Below, piece after piece: positions 1-9,067 of a stretch of 64,000 nt of DNA. Each line of letters starts with the position of its first letter. Within the stretch, counting starts at the first letter, position 1. The notes beneath the pieces were generated by a model that saw only the letters and a program-made list of their open reading frames with translations, had not been told where the DNA came from and searched no databases. Position numbers and translations under genes: made by a program. Origin of the DNA: Clostridium putrefaciens (GTDB lineage: Bacteria; Bacillota; Clostridia; Clostridiales; Clostridiaceae); assembly GCF_900461105.1 (NCBI RefSeq), contig NZ_UFWZ01000001.1:2378501-2442500 (forward strand), given 5' to 3'.

Positions 1-31
1 TTAGATACAATTTCAAAAAATACTTTTAAAC

Positions 32-68
32 AATTAAAGCTTGCACTTTTAATGTGCAAGCTTTAATT
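32..68 (-). terminator. Intrinsic terminator after the ECF transporter gene
   Basis: A perfect 15-bp inverted repeat (32-46 with 54-68) with a 7-nt loop lies just past the stop of the minus-strand transporter gene. On the minus strand it is followed by a U-rich stretch. Confidence 0.75.
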
Positions 69-82
69 AATTTATTTAAACT

Positions 83-679
83 TTATTTAGTATACCTTTT
101 ATCTTTTATTATCTTATTTACAGCTCCTACCACTGAAACAGTTATTAATACTGCAGCTATGGCTTCTAAAATACCGTTAGTATATGCTATCCCAAAAATA
201 GTTTTTGTTGCCTTTGCAATAGTAAGACCTTTTCCCTCTGCATACTTGTCCACATACAGTACATATATCATAAATAAAACTCCTACTGTATTTGTTAAAG
301 ACCCTACCGCAGCTCCTATACCTATACTCAAAGACTCATTTTTCACCTTAATTAGTTTATAACTATAATAAGATGTTAAACCAATTAATACCCTTGGTAA
401 TATAGACACCAAAGGATTTATAAATGCAAAAGATAACATATTGGGAGCAACTATGTTTTGTATAAGACTAAACCCCCCAAATATGAATCCTATAAGCATT
501 CCAACCTTAGGTCCTTCTACTATGGCACCAATTATTACAGGTATATGCATTATAGTTATTTTTGCTATAGGAAGCTGGATAAATCCATATCCTGTAGCAC
601 CTAATACAATACATATTGCTGATAGCATTCCTACCACTGTAAGTTGTCTTGTTTTTGATAGTGTTGTTCTATTTTCCAT
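83..679 (-). CDS. ECF transporter S component (PanT/FolT-like)
   Basis: This is a 198-residue, very hydrophobic protein with about six membrane segments. It matches the substrate-binding S subunits of energy-coupling factor vitamin transporters. Family marks are an N-terminal TRQLTVVGMLSAI helix and the segment MHIPVIIGAIVEGPKVG near residues 44-60. S components bind a vitamin in the membrane and share the EcfA/A'/T energizing module, which is not encoded nearby. The segment resembles proteins annotated as pantothenate transporters, but the substrate cannot be read reliably; folate or another vitamin is possible. The start has a good GGAGG site. I see no riboswitch in the leader, only a weak hairpin around 750-800. 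It is monocistronic with its own terminator. Confidence 0.85.
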   Translation of the reverse strand: MENRTTLSKTRQLTVVGMLSAICIVLGATGYGFIQLPIAKITIMHIPVIIGAIVEGPKVGMLIGFIFGGFSLIQNIVAPNMLSFAFINPLVSILPRVLIGLTSYYSYKLIKVKNESLSIGIGAAVGSLTNTVGVLFMIYVLYVDKYAEGKGLTIAKATKTIFGIAYTNGILEAIAAVLITVSVVGAVNKIIKDKRYTK

Positions 680-920
680 GACATCCTCCTCACTCTTATT
701 CCTTATAGGATATAAGTTGAATATTAGTTTTACTGTATATAAGTTCGACTTCTAAAAGAATATCGACTAATCTTATTTTATCACTTCTTTTTAGAAATGT
801 TAATATCTTTTTTTTAATAGTGTACTCCAGATTATAATTTTCAAGTTTTATATTATGAAATAATTAATAAGACTTTTGAATTTATATTTTAATTTGAAGA
901 TTGCTTCTCTGAAAGGTATA
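680..920. other. Intergenic region, leader of the ECF gene
   Basis: No gene is supported here. It holds the minus-strand leader of the transporter gene, including an imperfect inverted repeat at about 750-800 (TTCTAAAAAGAA against TTCTTTTAGAA). I do not recognise a riboswitch fold. Confidence 0.5.
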
Positions 921-963
921 ATAATAAAGGCTTTCAAATAATTAATTTGAAAGCCTTTATTAT
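921..963. terminator. Strong terminator after the CotF pair
   Basis: A 19-bp inverted repeat (921-939 with 945-963) with a 5-nt loop follows the minus-strand coat genes. AT-rich flanks allow termination on either strand. Confidence 0.75.
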
Positions 964-1029
964 TTAATTTATTTTTATATTTTTAGAATTAATCAAACTT
1001 CAAATTTAATTTCAGTAGTTTTAAATACT

Positions 1030-1275
1030 TTAACCATTAAACTGAGATTTAACTTCTTGTATCTCTTCAGAATTTGCCTGTGCTGCTGGCTTATAAAACC
1101 CTTTTTGGGATGCAACTTTAAATAAGTTATATTGACCTTCCTCATCACAATTTCGTATTTGCTGAATAGTTTGCCTTAATTGCTGATTTTCTGTTTGACT
1201 TATAACACTTGCATATCCTGTAAGGCTACTATTTACCATAGATAAAATATCATTAACCATTTCTTTATCTTGCAT
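1030..1275 (-). CDS. CotF-family spore coat protein
   Basis: This 81-residue protein matches the C-terminal part of the CotF family of spore coat proteins. The marks are a helical segment MVNDILSMVNSSLTGYASV and a Gln-rich helix with the YNLFKVASQKGFYKPA motif near residues 50-64. Small CotF-like proteins are made late in sporulation and become part of the coat. It lies 14 nt downstream of a second small gene on the same strand, so the two are probably co-transcribed, and each has its own ribosome site. In Bacillus subtilis a single CotF precursor is cleaved into roughly 5 and 8 kDa pieces; here two separate genes have similar sizes. The coat role is inferred from family membership. Confidence 0.8.
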   Translation of the reverse strand: MQDKEMVNDILSMVNSSLTGYASVISQTENQQLRQTIQQIRNCDEEGQYNLFKVASQKGFYKPAAQANSEEIQEVKSQFNG

Positions 1276-1289
1276 TTATACCCCTCCTT

Positions 1290-1472
1290 CTAACCTAGAA
1301 AATTAATTAATTTTTGTTTTGTATTTTCTGCATCCGTAGCAGACTTTTCAAACATTTGTTTTATTTGTGGATCTGTAGCATTTTGTGCATAATCACTAAG
1401 CTTTTTGTTTGCTGTTTCATGAGATCCTATAAGATGCCTTAAATTTTGTAATTCTAAATGATTTAATTGCAT
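1290..1472 (-). CDS. Small CotF-associated spore protein
   Basis: This 60-residue, mostly helical, charged protein begins MQLNHLELQNLRHLIGSHE and is preceded by a strong AGGAG-type site. It lies directly upstream of the CotF-family gene with a 14-nt gap. The sequence resembles the N-terminal half of ferritin-like CotF proteins (an H-E pair plus a second helix). I infer it is the partner coat protein, the counterpart of the shorter CotF fragment. I see no signal peptide or membrane segment. A specific spore promoter could not be placed with confidence. Confidence 0.7.
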   Translation of the reverse strand: MQLNHLELQNLRHLIGSHETANKKLSDYAQNATDPQIKQMFEKSATDAENTKQKLINFLG

Positions 1473-1689
1473 TTCAACCTCTCCTTTTAATCTAATTGAT
1501 TTTACCTTCTTAGTATTAGAATTATTATCTTAAACTATACACTTTTTAATTTACTATATATCCCCCCGCATGTTAGAATAAGGTATATTTACCTTTTAAA
1601 ATTAGTTATACGAATCCTTATTATGCTTTGTACTTATATTTAAAAAATATTTAACACAAAATATTGATTAATAATTCATTTTGTGTTAA

Positions 1690-2923
<1,234 letters not shown>

Positions 2924-2925
<2 letters not shown>

Positions 2926-3060
2926 ACTCAGGTGGAGTTTGCTTATAAGGAATACATCTCTCCATCTGAGTCTTAGAAGAACTTATCCAGTGGCGTAGCA
3001 GCCGTCATCCCCCACCTTGAAGAGGGTAGGGGTGTTACGGATAGTAGCCATCGGATAAAG
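2924..3060. repeat. GC-richer bipartite hairpin element
   Basis: Directly after mnmA lie two structured blocks. The first is a 14-bp stem (2924-2937 with 2960-2973, one wobble) whose left arm overlaps the mnmA stop. The second is a long imperfect stem-loop from about 2982 to 3060, with paired segments CTTATCC/GGATAA, TGGC/GCCA, CCGT/ACGG and CCCCC/GGGG. The block is clearly richer in G and C than its surroundings and lies before a separate terminator. It looks like a mobile repeat unit, an insertion-sequence end or a structured RNA. I could not identify the family or count copies. Confidence 0.5.
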
Positions 3061-3069
3061 TTTTAAAAT

Positions 3070-3110
3070 AAAAAGGTGACCGAGATACATAATATTTCGG
3101 TCACCTTTTT
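3070..3110. terminator. Bidirectional terminator between mnmA and clpB
   Basis: A perfect 14-bp stem (3070-3083 with 3097-3110) has a T-run on the right and an A-run on the left. It therefore serves both convergent genes. Confidence 0.85.
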
Positions 3111-3134
3111 GTTTTTATTATTACATTTTTAGCC

Positions 3135-5750
3135 TTATATTGATTTATTAATATTTTCTTTAATTGTTATTTCTCCATCTTCCATTATCACCTTTATATT
3201 ATTACCTTCTTTTATTTCTCCGGAAATAATTTTTCTAGCTATTTTTGTTTCTAAAGCGTTTTCGATGTATCTTTTAAGTGGTCTTGCACCATAGATAGGA
3301 TCATAGCCTTCCTTCGCTATAAGAATCTTTACTTCTTTTGTTATATTTAATTTTATATTTTTTTCTTCTAATCTATAATCTAAATCCTTCAAAAATATAT
3401 CTATAATTTTTATTATTCCTTCTTTAGATAATGGTTTAAATAAAATTATGTCATCCATTCTATTAAGAAATTCTGGTTTAAATCTATCTTTCATTTCCTT
3501 CAATACCGCATCTTTTATATCACTTTCTATATAATCTTCTTTACTATTTTGAAGTAAATGTTGACTTCCTATATTAGATGTCATAATTATAATTGTATTT
3601 TTAAAATCTATAATATTGCCTTTATTATCAGTCAACCTTCCATCATCTAAAATTTGAAGAAATATATTAAATACATCTTCATTAGCTTTTTCTATCTCAT
3701 CAAAAAGTATAACACTGTATGGTTTTCTCCTAACAGCTTCTGTTAATTGACCACCCTCTTCGTAACCTACATAACCTGGAGGTGAACCTATAAGTCGAGA
3801 TACTGAAAACTTCTCCATGTATTCTGACATATCTATTCTTATAATATTTTCCTCGCTATCAAATAATGTTCTGGCTAAGGTTTTAGCAAGTTCTGTCTTC
3901 CCAACTCCTGTAGGACCTAAAAATATAAAAGATCCAATTGGTTTGTTTGGACTTTTAAGTCCTGCCCTAGCTCTAATAACAGCATTTACTACAGCCTTTA
4001 TAGGTTCTTCTTGATCTATAACTCTTAATTTTAGTTCATCTTCAAGTCTTAAAAGTTTATTTCTTTCCCCTTCTAAAAGTCTTGAAACAGGAATACCCGT
4101 CCACTTTGATACTATGTTAGATATTTCCTCCTCCGTTACCTCCTCTTTTAACAGTGCCCCTTCGTAGTTATCTTTAATTAACTTTTCTTTTTCTTCAATC
4201 TTCATTTCTATTTGTGGAAGCCTGCCATACTTTAATTCTGCTACCTTATTTAAATCATATTCTCTCTCGTACTTTTCAATTTGACCCCTAACATCGTCAA
4301 GCTCAGTTTTTAAATCTCTAACTTCTAAGATATGAGACTTTTCTTTATCATACTTAGCTGTCATAGCCTTATCCTTTTCTTTTAATTCACTAAGTTCCTT
4401 TTCTAAATTCATTAATCTTTCTTTAGAAAAGCTATCTTTTTCTTTACTTAAGATTTCAAGTTCAATTTCTAGTTGGAATATCCTTCTTCTAATAATATCA
4501 AGTTCTGTAGGCAAACTATCTATTTCCATTCTTATCATTGCACCTGCTTCATCCATAATATCTATGGCCTTATCTGGCAAGAATCTATCTGTTATATATC
4601 TATCGGATAATTTAACTGAAGCTATTAAAGCTGAATCATGAATTCTTACCCCATGATGTATTTCAAATCTTTCTTTTAATCCCCTTAATATAGATATAGT
4701 ATCTTCTACAGATGGCTCTCCTATTATTACAGGTTGAAATCTTCTTTCTAAAGCTTTGTCTTTTTCAATATACTTCCTATATTCGTCAAAAGTAGTAGCA
4801 CCTATGCAATGAAGCTCCCCCCTAGCTAACAGAGGTTTTATAAGATTACCCGCATCCATAGAGCCCTCTACCTTACCTGCTCCTACTATATTATGAAGTT
4901 CATCAATAAATAAAATTATTTTTCCATTACTTCTTTGAACTTCTTTCAATACTGCTTTTAATCTTTCTTCAAATTCTCCTCTATATTTAGCTCCTGCAAT
5001 TAAAGCTCCCATATCTAATGAAAATATTATCTTATCTTTAAGAGTTTCTGGAATATCTCCTCTTACAATTCTTTCTGCAAGACCTTCAACTATAGCTGTT
5101 TTACCAACTCCAGGTTCACCTATTAATACAGGATTGTTTTTAGTCCTTCTAGATAATATTCTAATAGTTCTTCTTATTTCTTCATCTCTTCCTATAACAG
5201 GATCTAACTTATGATTTCTCGCAAGCTCTACAAGATTCACACCATATTTTTTTAGAGCATCATATGTCCCTTCTGGGTCTACAGTATCCACCCTTTGATT
5301 TCCTCTAGTTTTAGCTAATTCATTCATAAAATCCTTTTTAACTATCCCATTACCTTTCATTATCTTTCCTGTAAGTCCATTAAAATCTATATCCATTATT
5401 GATAACATAACATGTTCAACACTAACATAAGAATCTTTAAAATTGTTGGCTATTTTTTCTGCTGCAATAAATACTTCTTCTATACCTCTTGTAGGATATA
5501 CAGAATTAGCAGCAGCGCCACTTCCTAAAACCTTTGGAAGTCTATCTAATTCACTGTCTATATTATCATTTAATGATTTTAAATTTATCCCCATCTTTTC
5601 TAAGATATTTGGAATAAGTCCATCTTCTTGTTGTACAAGAGCTGCAAAGAGATGTATTATATCAATTTGTTGATGATTATAACTTACAGCCAAAGCATTA
5701 GAATCATTCAGTGATTGTTGTACTCTTAATGTTAATTTTTCTATATTCAT
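3135..5750 (-). CDS. clpB: Chaperone ClpB (Hsp100 disaggregase)
   Basis: ClpB is the cytoplasmic AAA+ disaggregase that pulls proteins out of aggregates together with DnaK. The 871 residues show the full layout: an N-terminal Clp_N double repeat (about 1-145); a first AAA+ module with Walker A GEPGVGKT at 211-218 and Walker B with FIDELHNIVGAG; a long coiled-coil middle domain (about 405-530) that is diagnostic of ClpB against ClpC/ClpA; and a second AAA+ module with GPTGVGKT, followed by the D2-small domain. No ClpP-binding loop is evident. The start has an AGGAGGAG site. The gene stands alone. No CIRCE or CtsR operator is visible upstream; instead a 16-bp perfect inverted repeat lies about 29 nt before the start. 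Confidence 0.97.
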   Translation of the reverse strand: MNIEKLTLRVQQSLNDSNALAVSYNHQQIDIIHLFAALVQQEDGLIPNILEKMGINLKSLNDNIDSELDRLPKVLGSGAAANSVYPTRGIEEVFIAAEKIANNFKDSYVSVEHVMLSIMDIDFNGLTGKIMKGNGIVKKDFMNELAKTRGNQRVDTVDPEGTYDALKKYGVNLVELARNHKLDPVIGRDEEIRRTIRILSRRTKNNPVLIGEPGVGKTAIVEGLAERIVRGDIPETLKDKIIFSLDMGALIAGAKYRGEFEERLKAVLKEVQRSNGKIILFIDELHNIVGAGKVEGSMDAGNLIKPLLARGELHCIGATTFDEYRKYIEKDKALERRFQPVIIGEPSVEDTISILRGLKERFEIHHGVRIHDSALIASVKLSDRYITDRFLPDKAIDIMDEAGAMIRMEIDSLPTELDIIRRRIFQLEIELEILSKEKDSFSKERLMNLEKELSELKEKDKAMTAKYDKEKSHILEVRDLKTELDDVRGQIEKYEREYDLNKVAELKYGRLPQIEMKIEEKEKLIKDNYEGALLKEEVTEEEISNIVSKWTGIPVSRLLEGERNKLLRLEDELKLRVIDQEEPIKAVVNAVIRARAGLKSPNKPIGSFIFLGPTGVGKTELAKTLARTLFDSEENIIRIDMSEYMEKFSVSRLIGSPPGYVGYEEGGQLTEAVRRKPYSVILFDEIEKANEDVFNIFLQILDDGRLTDNKGNIIDFKNTIIIMTSNIGSQHLLQNSKEDYIESDIKDAVLKEMKDRFKPEFLNRMDDIILFKPLSKEGIIKIIDIFLKDLDYRLEEKNIKLNITKEVKILIAKEGYDPIYGARPLKRYIENALETKIARKIISGEIKEGNNIKVIMEDGEITIKENINKSI

Positions 5751-5778
5751 ACATCTTCTCCTCCTAATTATATTTTTT

Positions 5779-5822
5779 ATTTTTATGATATATTATATAG
5801 TTTATCAATATATCATAAAAAT
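5779..5822. promoter_or_regulatory. Perfect 16-bp inverted repeat upstream of clpB
   Basis: Arms 5779-5794 and 5807-5822 (ATTTTTATGATATATT and its complement) are separated by 12 nt and lie 29 nt upstream of the clpB start. It could be an operator or a leader hairpin of clpB. It matches neither CIRCE nor CtsR consensus as I know them. Confidence 0.45.
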
Positions 5823-5857
5823 AAAAAGACTATATTACAATATAATACAATCTTTTT
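5823..5857 (-). terminator. Possible terminator after the HTH-TPR gene
   Basis: A weak AT stem (AAAAAGA 5823-5829 with TCTTTTT 5851-5857) lies just past the stop of the minus-strand regulator gene and runs into an A-rich (minus-strand U-rich) stretch. Confidence 0.35.
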
Positions 5858-5901
5858 TTTATTAAATATATTATTAAATTACTTTTTAAAAAAGATATTG
5901 A

Positions 5902-7161
5902 TCATATCCTCTTTTTAAGGCCTATTGCTAATGTGAAATATTTTATAGCTTCACTTATATCTCCTATTTTATGATACATATTTCCCATTTCCATATATCT
6001 TTCATATCGCTCTTGATTATTTGCATATTTAAACAATGCATCTGTAGAGAGGTTCATATACATATCTGCTTTATCATAATGTCCTAGTTTTTGTAATATC
6101 ACAGATTTAAAATAATATGACTTTTGTATATGTTTTATTTCATCACAAGTTATAGCTAAGTTTAAGGCTTCATTAGAAATTAGTTGCGCTTCATCTAATA
6201 TACTATTTTCTACTAATACTTCTATGCATCTTAGCATACATCCTACCAATTCCTTTTTGTCATGTTTTGGATATATATTTAATCCATTTTTTATATATTG
6301 TGTGGCTTTATCCTTATAACCATTTTCAAACATCGGAATCGCATAGTTTAACATAGCATTAGCTTTTCCTGTATTATCCTCTTTAAAATACTTATAAGAT
6401 TCCTCTTCATACTGTTCAAAATTTTCTTTTTCCATCTTTAAGGATAATATAGCTAATAAATGATAAATTTCTGCATTTCTAGTATCACCTTTTACATTAT
6501 CTAAGATATCTATAACCATTGAAACAACCTCATAGGCTTTATCATAATCTTCTATCATCATATAGCATGCGGCTTCATTATATATAACCGTTGATAACAT
6601 TTCGTAATCTTTCATTTCACTTTCAAATAAATACTTTTTTACAGAGTTATAGTATGTGGCTGCTTGTAGGTATTCTTTATTCATAAATAAATATCTTGCC
6701 ATATCCTTATAATAAACAAGTCTATTATTATAAGGATCTGATTTTTGACAAAGATCGTAATACTTACTATTTATAATCTGGATATTTTCGAACTTACCAA
6801 CCTTTAAGTATCCATCAAATAAGATATGTACTATTTCAAATCCTAGGTTATAATATTTGCATTTTAGAGAATAATCTAAATTATATTGGAGTTTCTCCTC
6901 TACCTCATCATTAAATGTGCTACCTTTTAATAATTCTATATTATGTTTTATTTGTTCATCAGTGCTTTTCATAAGATAGTCCACATCTAAATCAAGCTTT
7001 TTTGCTATATACTTTACAATCCATCTTTCTGGTGCAACCTTCCCATTTTCTATACAACTCATTTTGGATACTGATACTTCATCTTCACATATATCTTTTA
7101 ATGTAGCCCCTTTATATATTCTAGCTCTTTTAATCTTTTCTCCTGTAGATAATATTTCCAT
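5902..7161 (-). CDS. HTH-TPR transcriptional regulator (paralog A)
   Basis: This 419-residue protein has an N-terminal XRE-type helix-turn-helix (about residues 8-62, opening MEILSTGEKIKRARIYKG). A long all-helical region to the C-terminus has the spacing of tetratricopeptide repeats, for example the last unit MEMGNMYHKIGDISEAIKYF. This layout is that of cytoplasmic peptide-sensing regulators of the RRNPP type (PlcR, Rap, Rgg) and of the clostridial Qsr regulators. Ligand and targets are unknown. The neighbour 48 nt upstream on the same strand is a paralog with the same opening MEILS-GEKIKR, so this is a tandem duplication. I found no convincing signal-peptide pheromone gene beside it. The recognition helix (VSVSKMSCIENG) differs from that of the paralog, which suggests different DNA targets. 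Confidence 0.8.
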   Translation of the reverse strand: MEILSTGEKIKRARIYKGATLKDICEDEVSVSKMSCIENGKVAPERWIVKYIAKKLDLDVDYLMKSTDEQIKHNIELLKGSTFNDEVEEKLQYNLDYSLKCKYYNLGFEIVHILFDGYLKVGKFENIQIINSKYYDLCQKSDPYNNRLVYYKDMARYLFMNKEYLQAATYYNSVKKYLFESEMKDYEMLSTVIYNEAACYMMIEDYDKAYEVVSMVIDILDNVKGDTRNAEIYHLLAILSLKMEKENFEQYEEESYKYFKEDNTGKANAMLNYAIPMFENGYKDKATQYIKNGLNIYPKHDKKELVGCMLRCIEVLVENSILDEAQLISNEALNLAITCDEIKHIQKSYYFKSVILQKLGHYDKADMYMNLSTDALFKYANNQERYERYMEMGNMYHKIGDISEAIKYFTLAIGLKKRI

Positions 7162-7209
7162 AACTTATCACACCTATCCAAATAAAAATTATTTTCAATG
7201 ATTTTGCAA

Positions 7210-8514
7210 CTAAATATTTTTAATTACTCCTAGTTTTTTAAACATTGATACTCCTTCATTAAGATATTTTGCTGCACCCTTATCATCTTTATTTTCTATA
7301 TAATAATTCCCTAAAATTATTGATATTTCTGCAGCTTCTTTATAAAGTTGCATATTTTTTGCAAAATTCAAAGCCATTATTAATGTATTTTCTGCCTCTG
7401 AACTGTTTTCGAGTAACATTTCGACTCTATATTTTAAAAGATAATATTTTATTAAAGCATCGTTATCACCATCTTCTATCTTCGATGATATATCTCTTAA
7501 TGCTTCCATACATTTTTCTTTATCTTTTATCTTTATGTAATTTTCACAAATATTTATAAGAGTCTCTACTATTTTAGGATCTTCATTTCTTAAACGCATG
7601 TCCTTAGCCTTATTAAAATGCTCAAATGATTGCTCAATATTTTCAAACTCATAAAATAGTTTACCCAAATTATTTTCAATCTGAGATATTTGAAATGAGT
7701 CTTTTAACTCTCTAAATATATCTAAAGTTTTAACAGAATATTTTATAGCATTATCTACGTCTCCCTTTTTATTATATTGGTCTGCTAACAAAAGGAGTGA
7801 GTTTGCATAACTTTTTTTATCATCTAACTTACTAAACTTTTCTTTTGCAAGATAAGTGTAGCTTATTGCATCATTTAAACTTTCTAATTTATAAAAGGTA
7901 TTTGCGATGTAATAATATATCTCACCTATTAAGGCATCGTCTCCCATATTATTTTCTAAAAATGTTTTTTCTGCTTGCTTTAAATAACTACTAGCAGAAT
8001 AATAAGCCTTTGCATCAAATGTAACCTTTCCTAAATTTAAAAAGGTTTTTACAATCTCTTCATAGCTATTACTTTTTATGAATATAACATTTGATGATAG
8101 GAAAAACTGTTGTGCGAGTCCATATTCATTGTGAGATTTATGGATAATAGCTCTTAGATATAGATTTTTTGCCTTTCTATATTCTAAATTATATCTTTCT
8201 CCATAATATAAAGCCTTTTCTATATATCCAATAGCACTATTTAAATCCTCATTAAGTATATTAGATTCTGCCATATTCTCAAAAAACAAACATATCTTTT
8301 CTGCTTGACTTTCCTCAGATTCCATAAGATAATCTATAGAAGTTTCAAGGGCATAGGCTAAATATTCTAATAGGTCCATACTAGGATTAGATTTTCCTGA
8401 CTCTACCAGACTTATTTGCCCTGGGGTTATCCGGTCTTTGGCTAAGTCTTTTAATGTCATATTTAGTTCTTTTCTCCGCCTTTTAATCTTTTCACCTAAG
8501 GATAAAATCTCCAT
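7210..8514 (-). CDS. HTH-TPR transcriptional regulator (paralog B)
   Basis: A 434-residue paralog of the downstream gene. The HTH covers about residues 6-62 with the classical recognition segment ITPGQISLVESGKSNPS. Behind it come about eight TPR-like helical pairs, including SYLKQAEKTF, NAIKYSVKTLDIF and GAAKYLNEGVSMF. It is probably a cytoplasmic DNA-binding regulator gated by a peptide or protein ligand. I chose ATG 8514 (MEILSLGEKIKRR) because GAAGGAAG lies at the proper distance and the residues then align with paralog A; an upstream ATG at 8538 has no such site. Spacing suggests the two regulators are co-transcribed. The strand upstream is a 260-nt AT-rich region without a supported gene. 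Confidence 0.8.
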   Translation of the reverse strand: MEILSLGEKIKRRRKELNMTLKDLAKDRITPGQISLVESGKSNPSMDLLEYLAYALETSIDYLMESEESQAEKICLFFENMAESNILNEDLNSAIGYIEKALYYGERYNLEYRKAKNLYLRAIIHKSHNEYGLAQQFFLSSNVIFIKSNSYEEIVKTFLNLGKVTFDAKAYYSASSYLKQAEKTFLENNMGDDALIGEIYYYIANTFYKLESLNDAISYTYLAKEKFSKLDDKKSYANSLLLLADQYNKKGDVDNAIKYSVKTLDIFRELKDSFQISQIENNLGKLFYEFENIEQSFEHFNKAKDMRLRNEDPKIVETLINICENYIKIKDKEKCMEALRDISSKIEDGDNDALIKYYLLKYRVEMLLENSSEAENTLIMALNFAKNMQLYKEAAEISIILGNYYIENKDDKGAAKYLNEGVSMFKKLGVIKNI

Positions 8515-8752
8515 AATCACTCTTCCTTCATAATACATATTAATAATTCAAAAACCTTGCATGAATATTCTGTTTTATTATACCATATCTTTAATGTAAA
8601 CCCTATATTTTTTAGAATAAATGTGGTAATTTCAAACTTTATATTTAACTTTTCTATATTTTGTTACATATTGTTACATTATTTCTTCATATTTCTAATA
8701 ACTTGTAACTTTTTAGACATTTTATTTAAATTTCTTTAATCTTATACAATCT

Positions 8753-8793
8753 AAAAAAGAGAAGTTTAATAAAAATTAAACTTCTCTTTTTTT
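8753..8793. terminator. Intrinsic terminator after the 59-residue gene
   Basis: An 18-bp perfect stem (8753-8770 with 8775-8792) with a 4-nt loop is flanked by A-runs and T-runs. It sits just past the stop of the small minus-strand gene. Confidence 0.85.
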
Positions 8794-8799
8794 GTTTTA

Positions 8800-8979
8800 T
8801 TATTTCATAAAGCTTGACATTCCGCTATACATGCTATCGGCTACGTTTCTTATTGTTTTACCTGATTTTCTAATCCTTTTCTTAGTCTTTTTGTCTACCA
8901 TATCAGTACTCATCATGCTAACAGCAGCACCAATAGCAATTCCTGTAGTTATTCCTGTAATAAATTTAGTCTTCTTCAT
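8800..8979 (-). CDS. Small hypothetical protein (59 aa), YtxH-like
   Basis: This short frame begins at ATG 8979 after a strong AGGGGTGG site and ends directly before a strong terminator, so it is a convincing monocistronic gene despite its size. The N-terminus MKKTKFITGITTGIAIGAAV is a glycine/alanine-rich membrane helix. The rest is basic and helical (DKKTKKRIRKSGKTIRNVAD) and ends SMYSGMSSFMK. That layout resembles the small YtxH-type membrane-anchored proteins of Firmicutes, but the match is to the style and not to a diagnostic motif. The function is unknown. Confidence 0.7.
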   Translation of the reverse strand: MKKTKFITGITTGIAIGAAVSMMSTDMVDKKTKKRIRKSGKTIRNVADSMYSGMSSFMK

Positions 8980-9067
8980 GCTTAACCACCCCTTTTTTTA
9001 TTTCTATAGGTAGTTTATACACTTTTTATATTATTAAACGTTGTAATAATTGGAGAATGAATAATAC

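Noticed and set aside
8557..8739. 60-residue hydrophobic frame as a possible pheromone for the HTH-TPR regulators
   Set aside because: It lies in very AT-rich intergenic DNA, has no ribosome site and its composition (Phe/Ile/Leu/Tyr/Asn) is what random AT-rich DNA gives.
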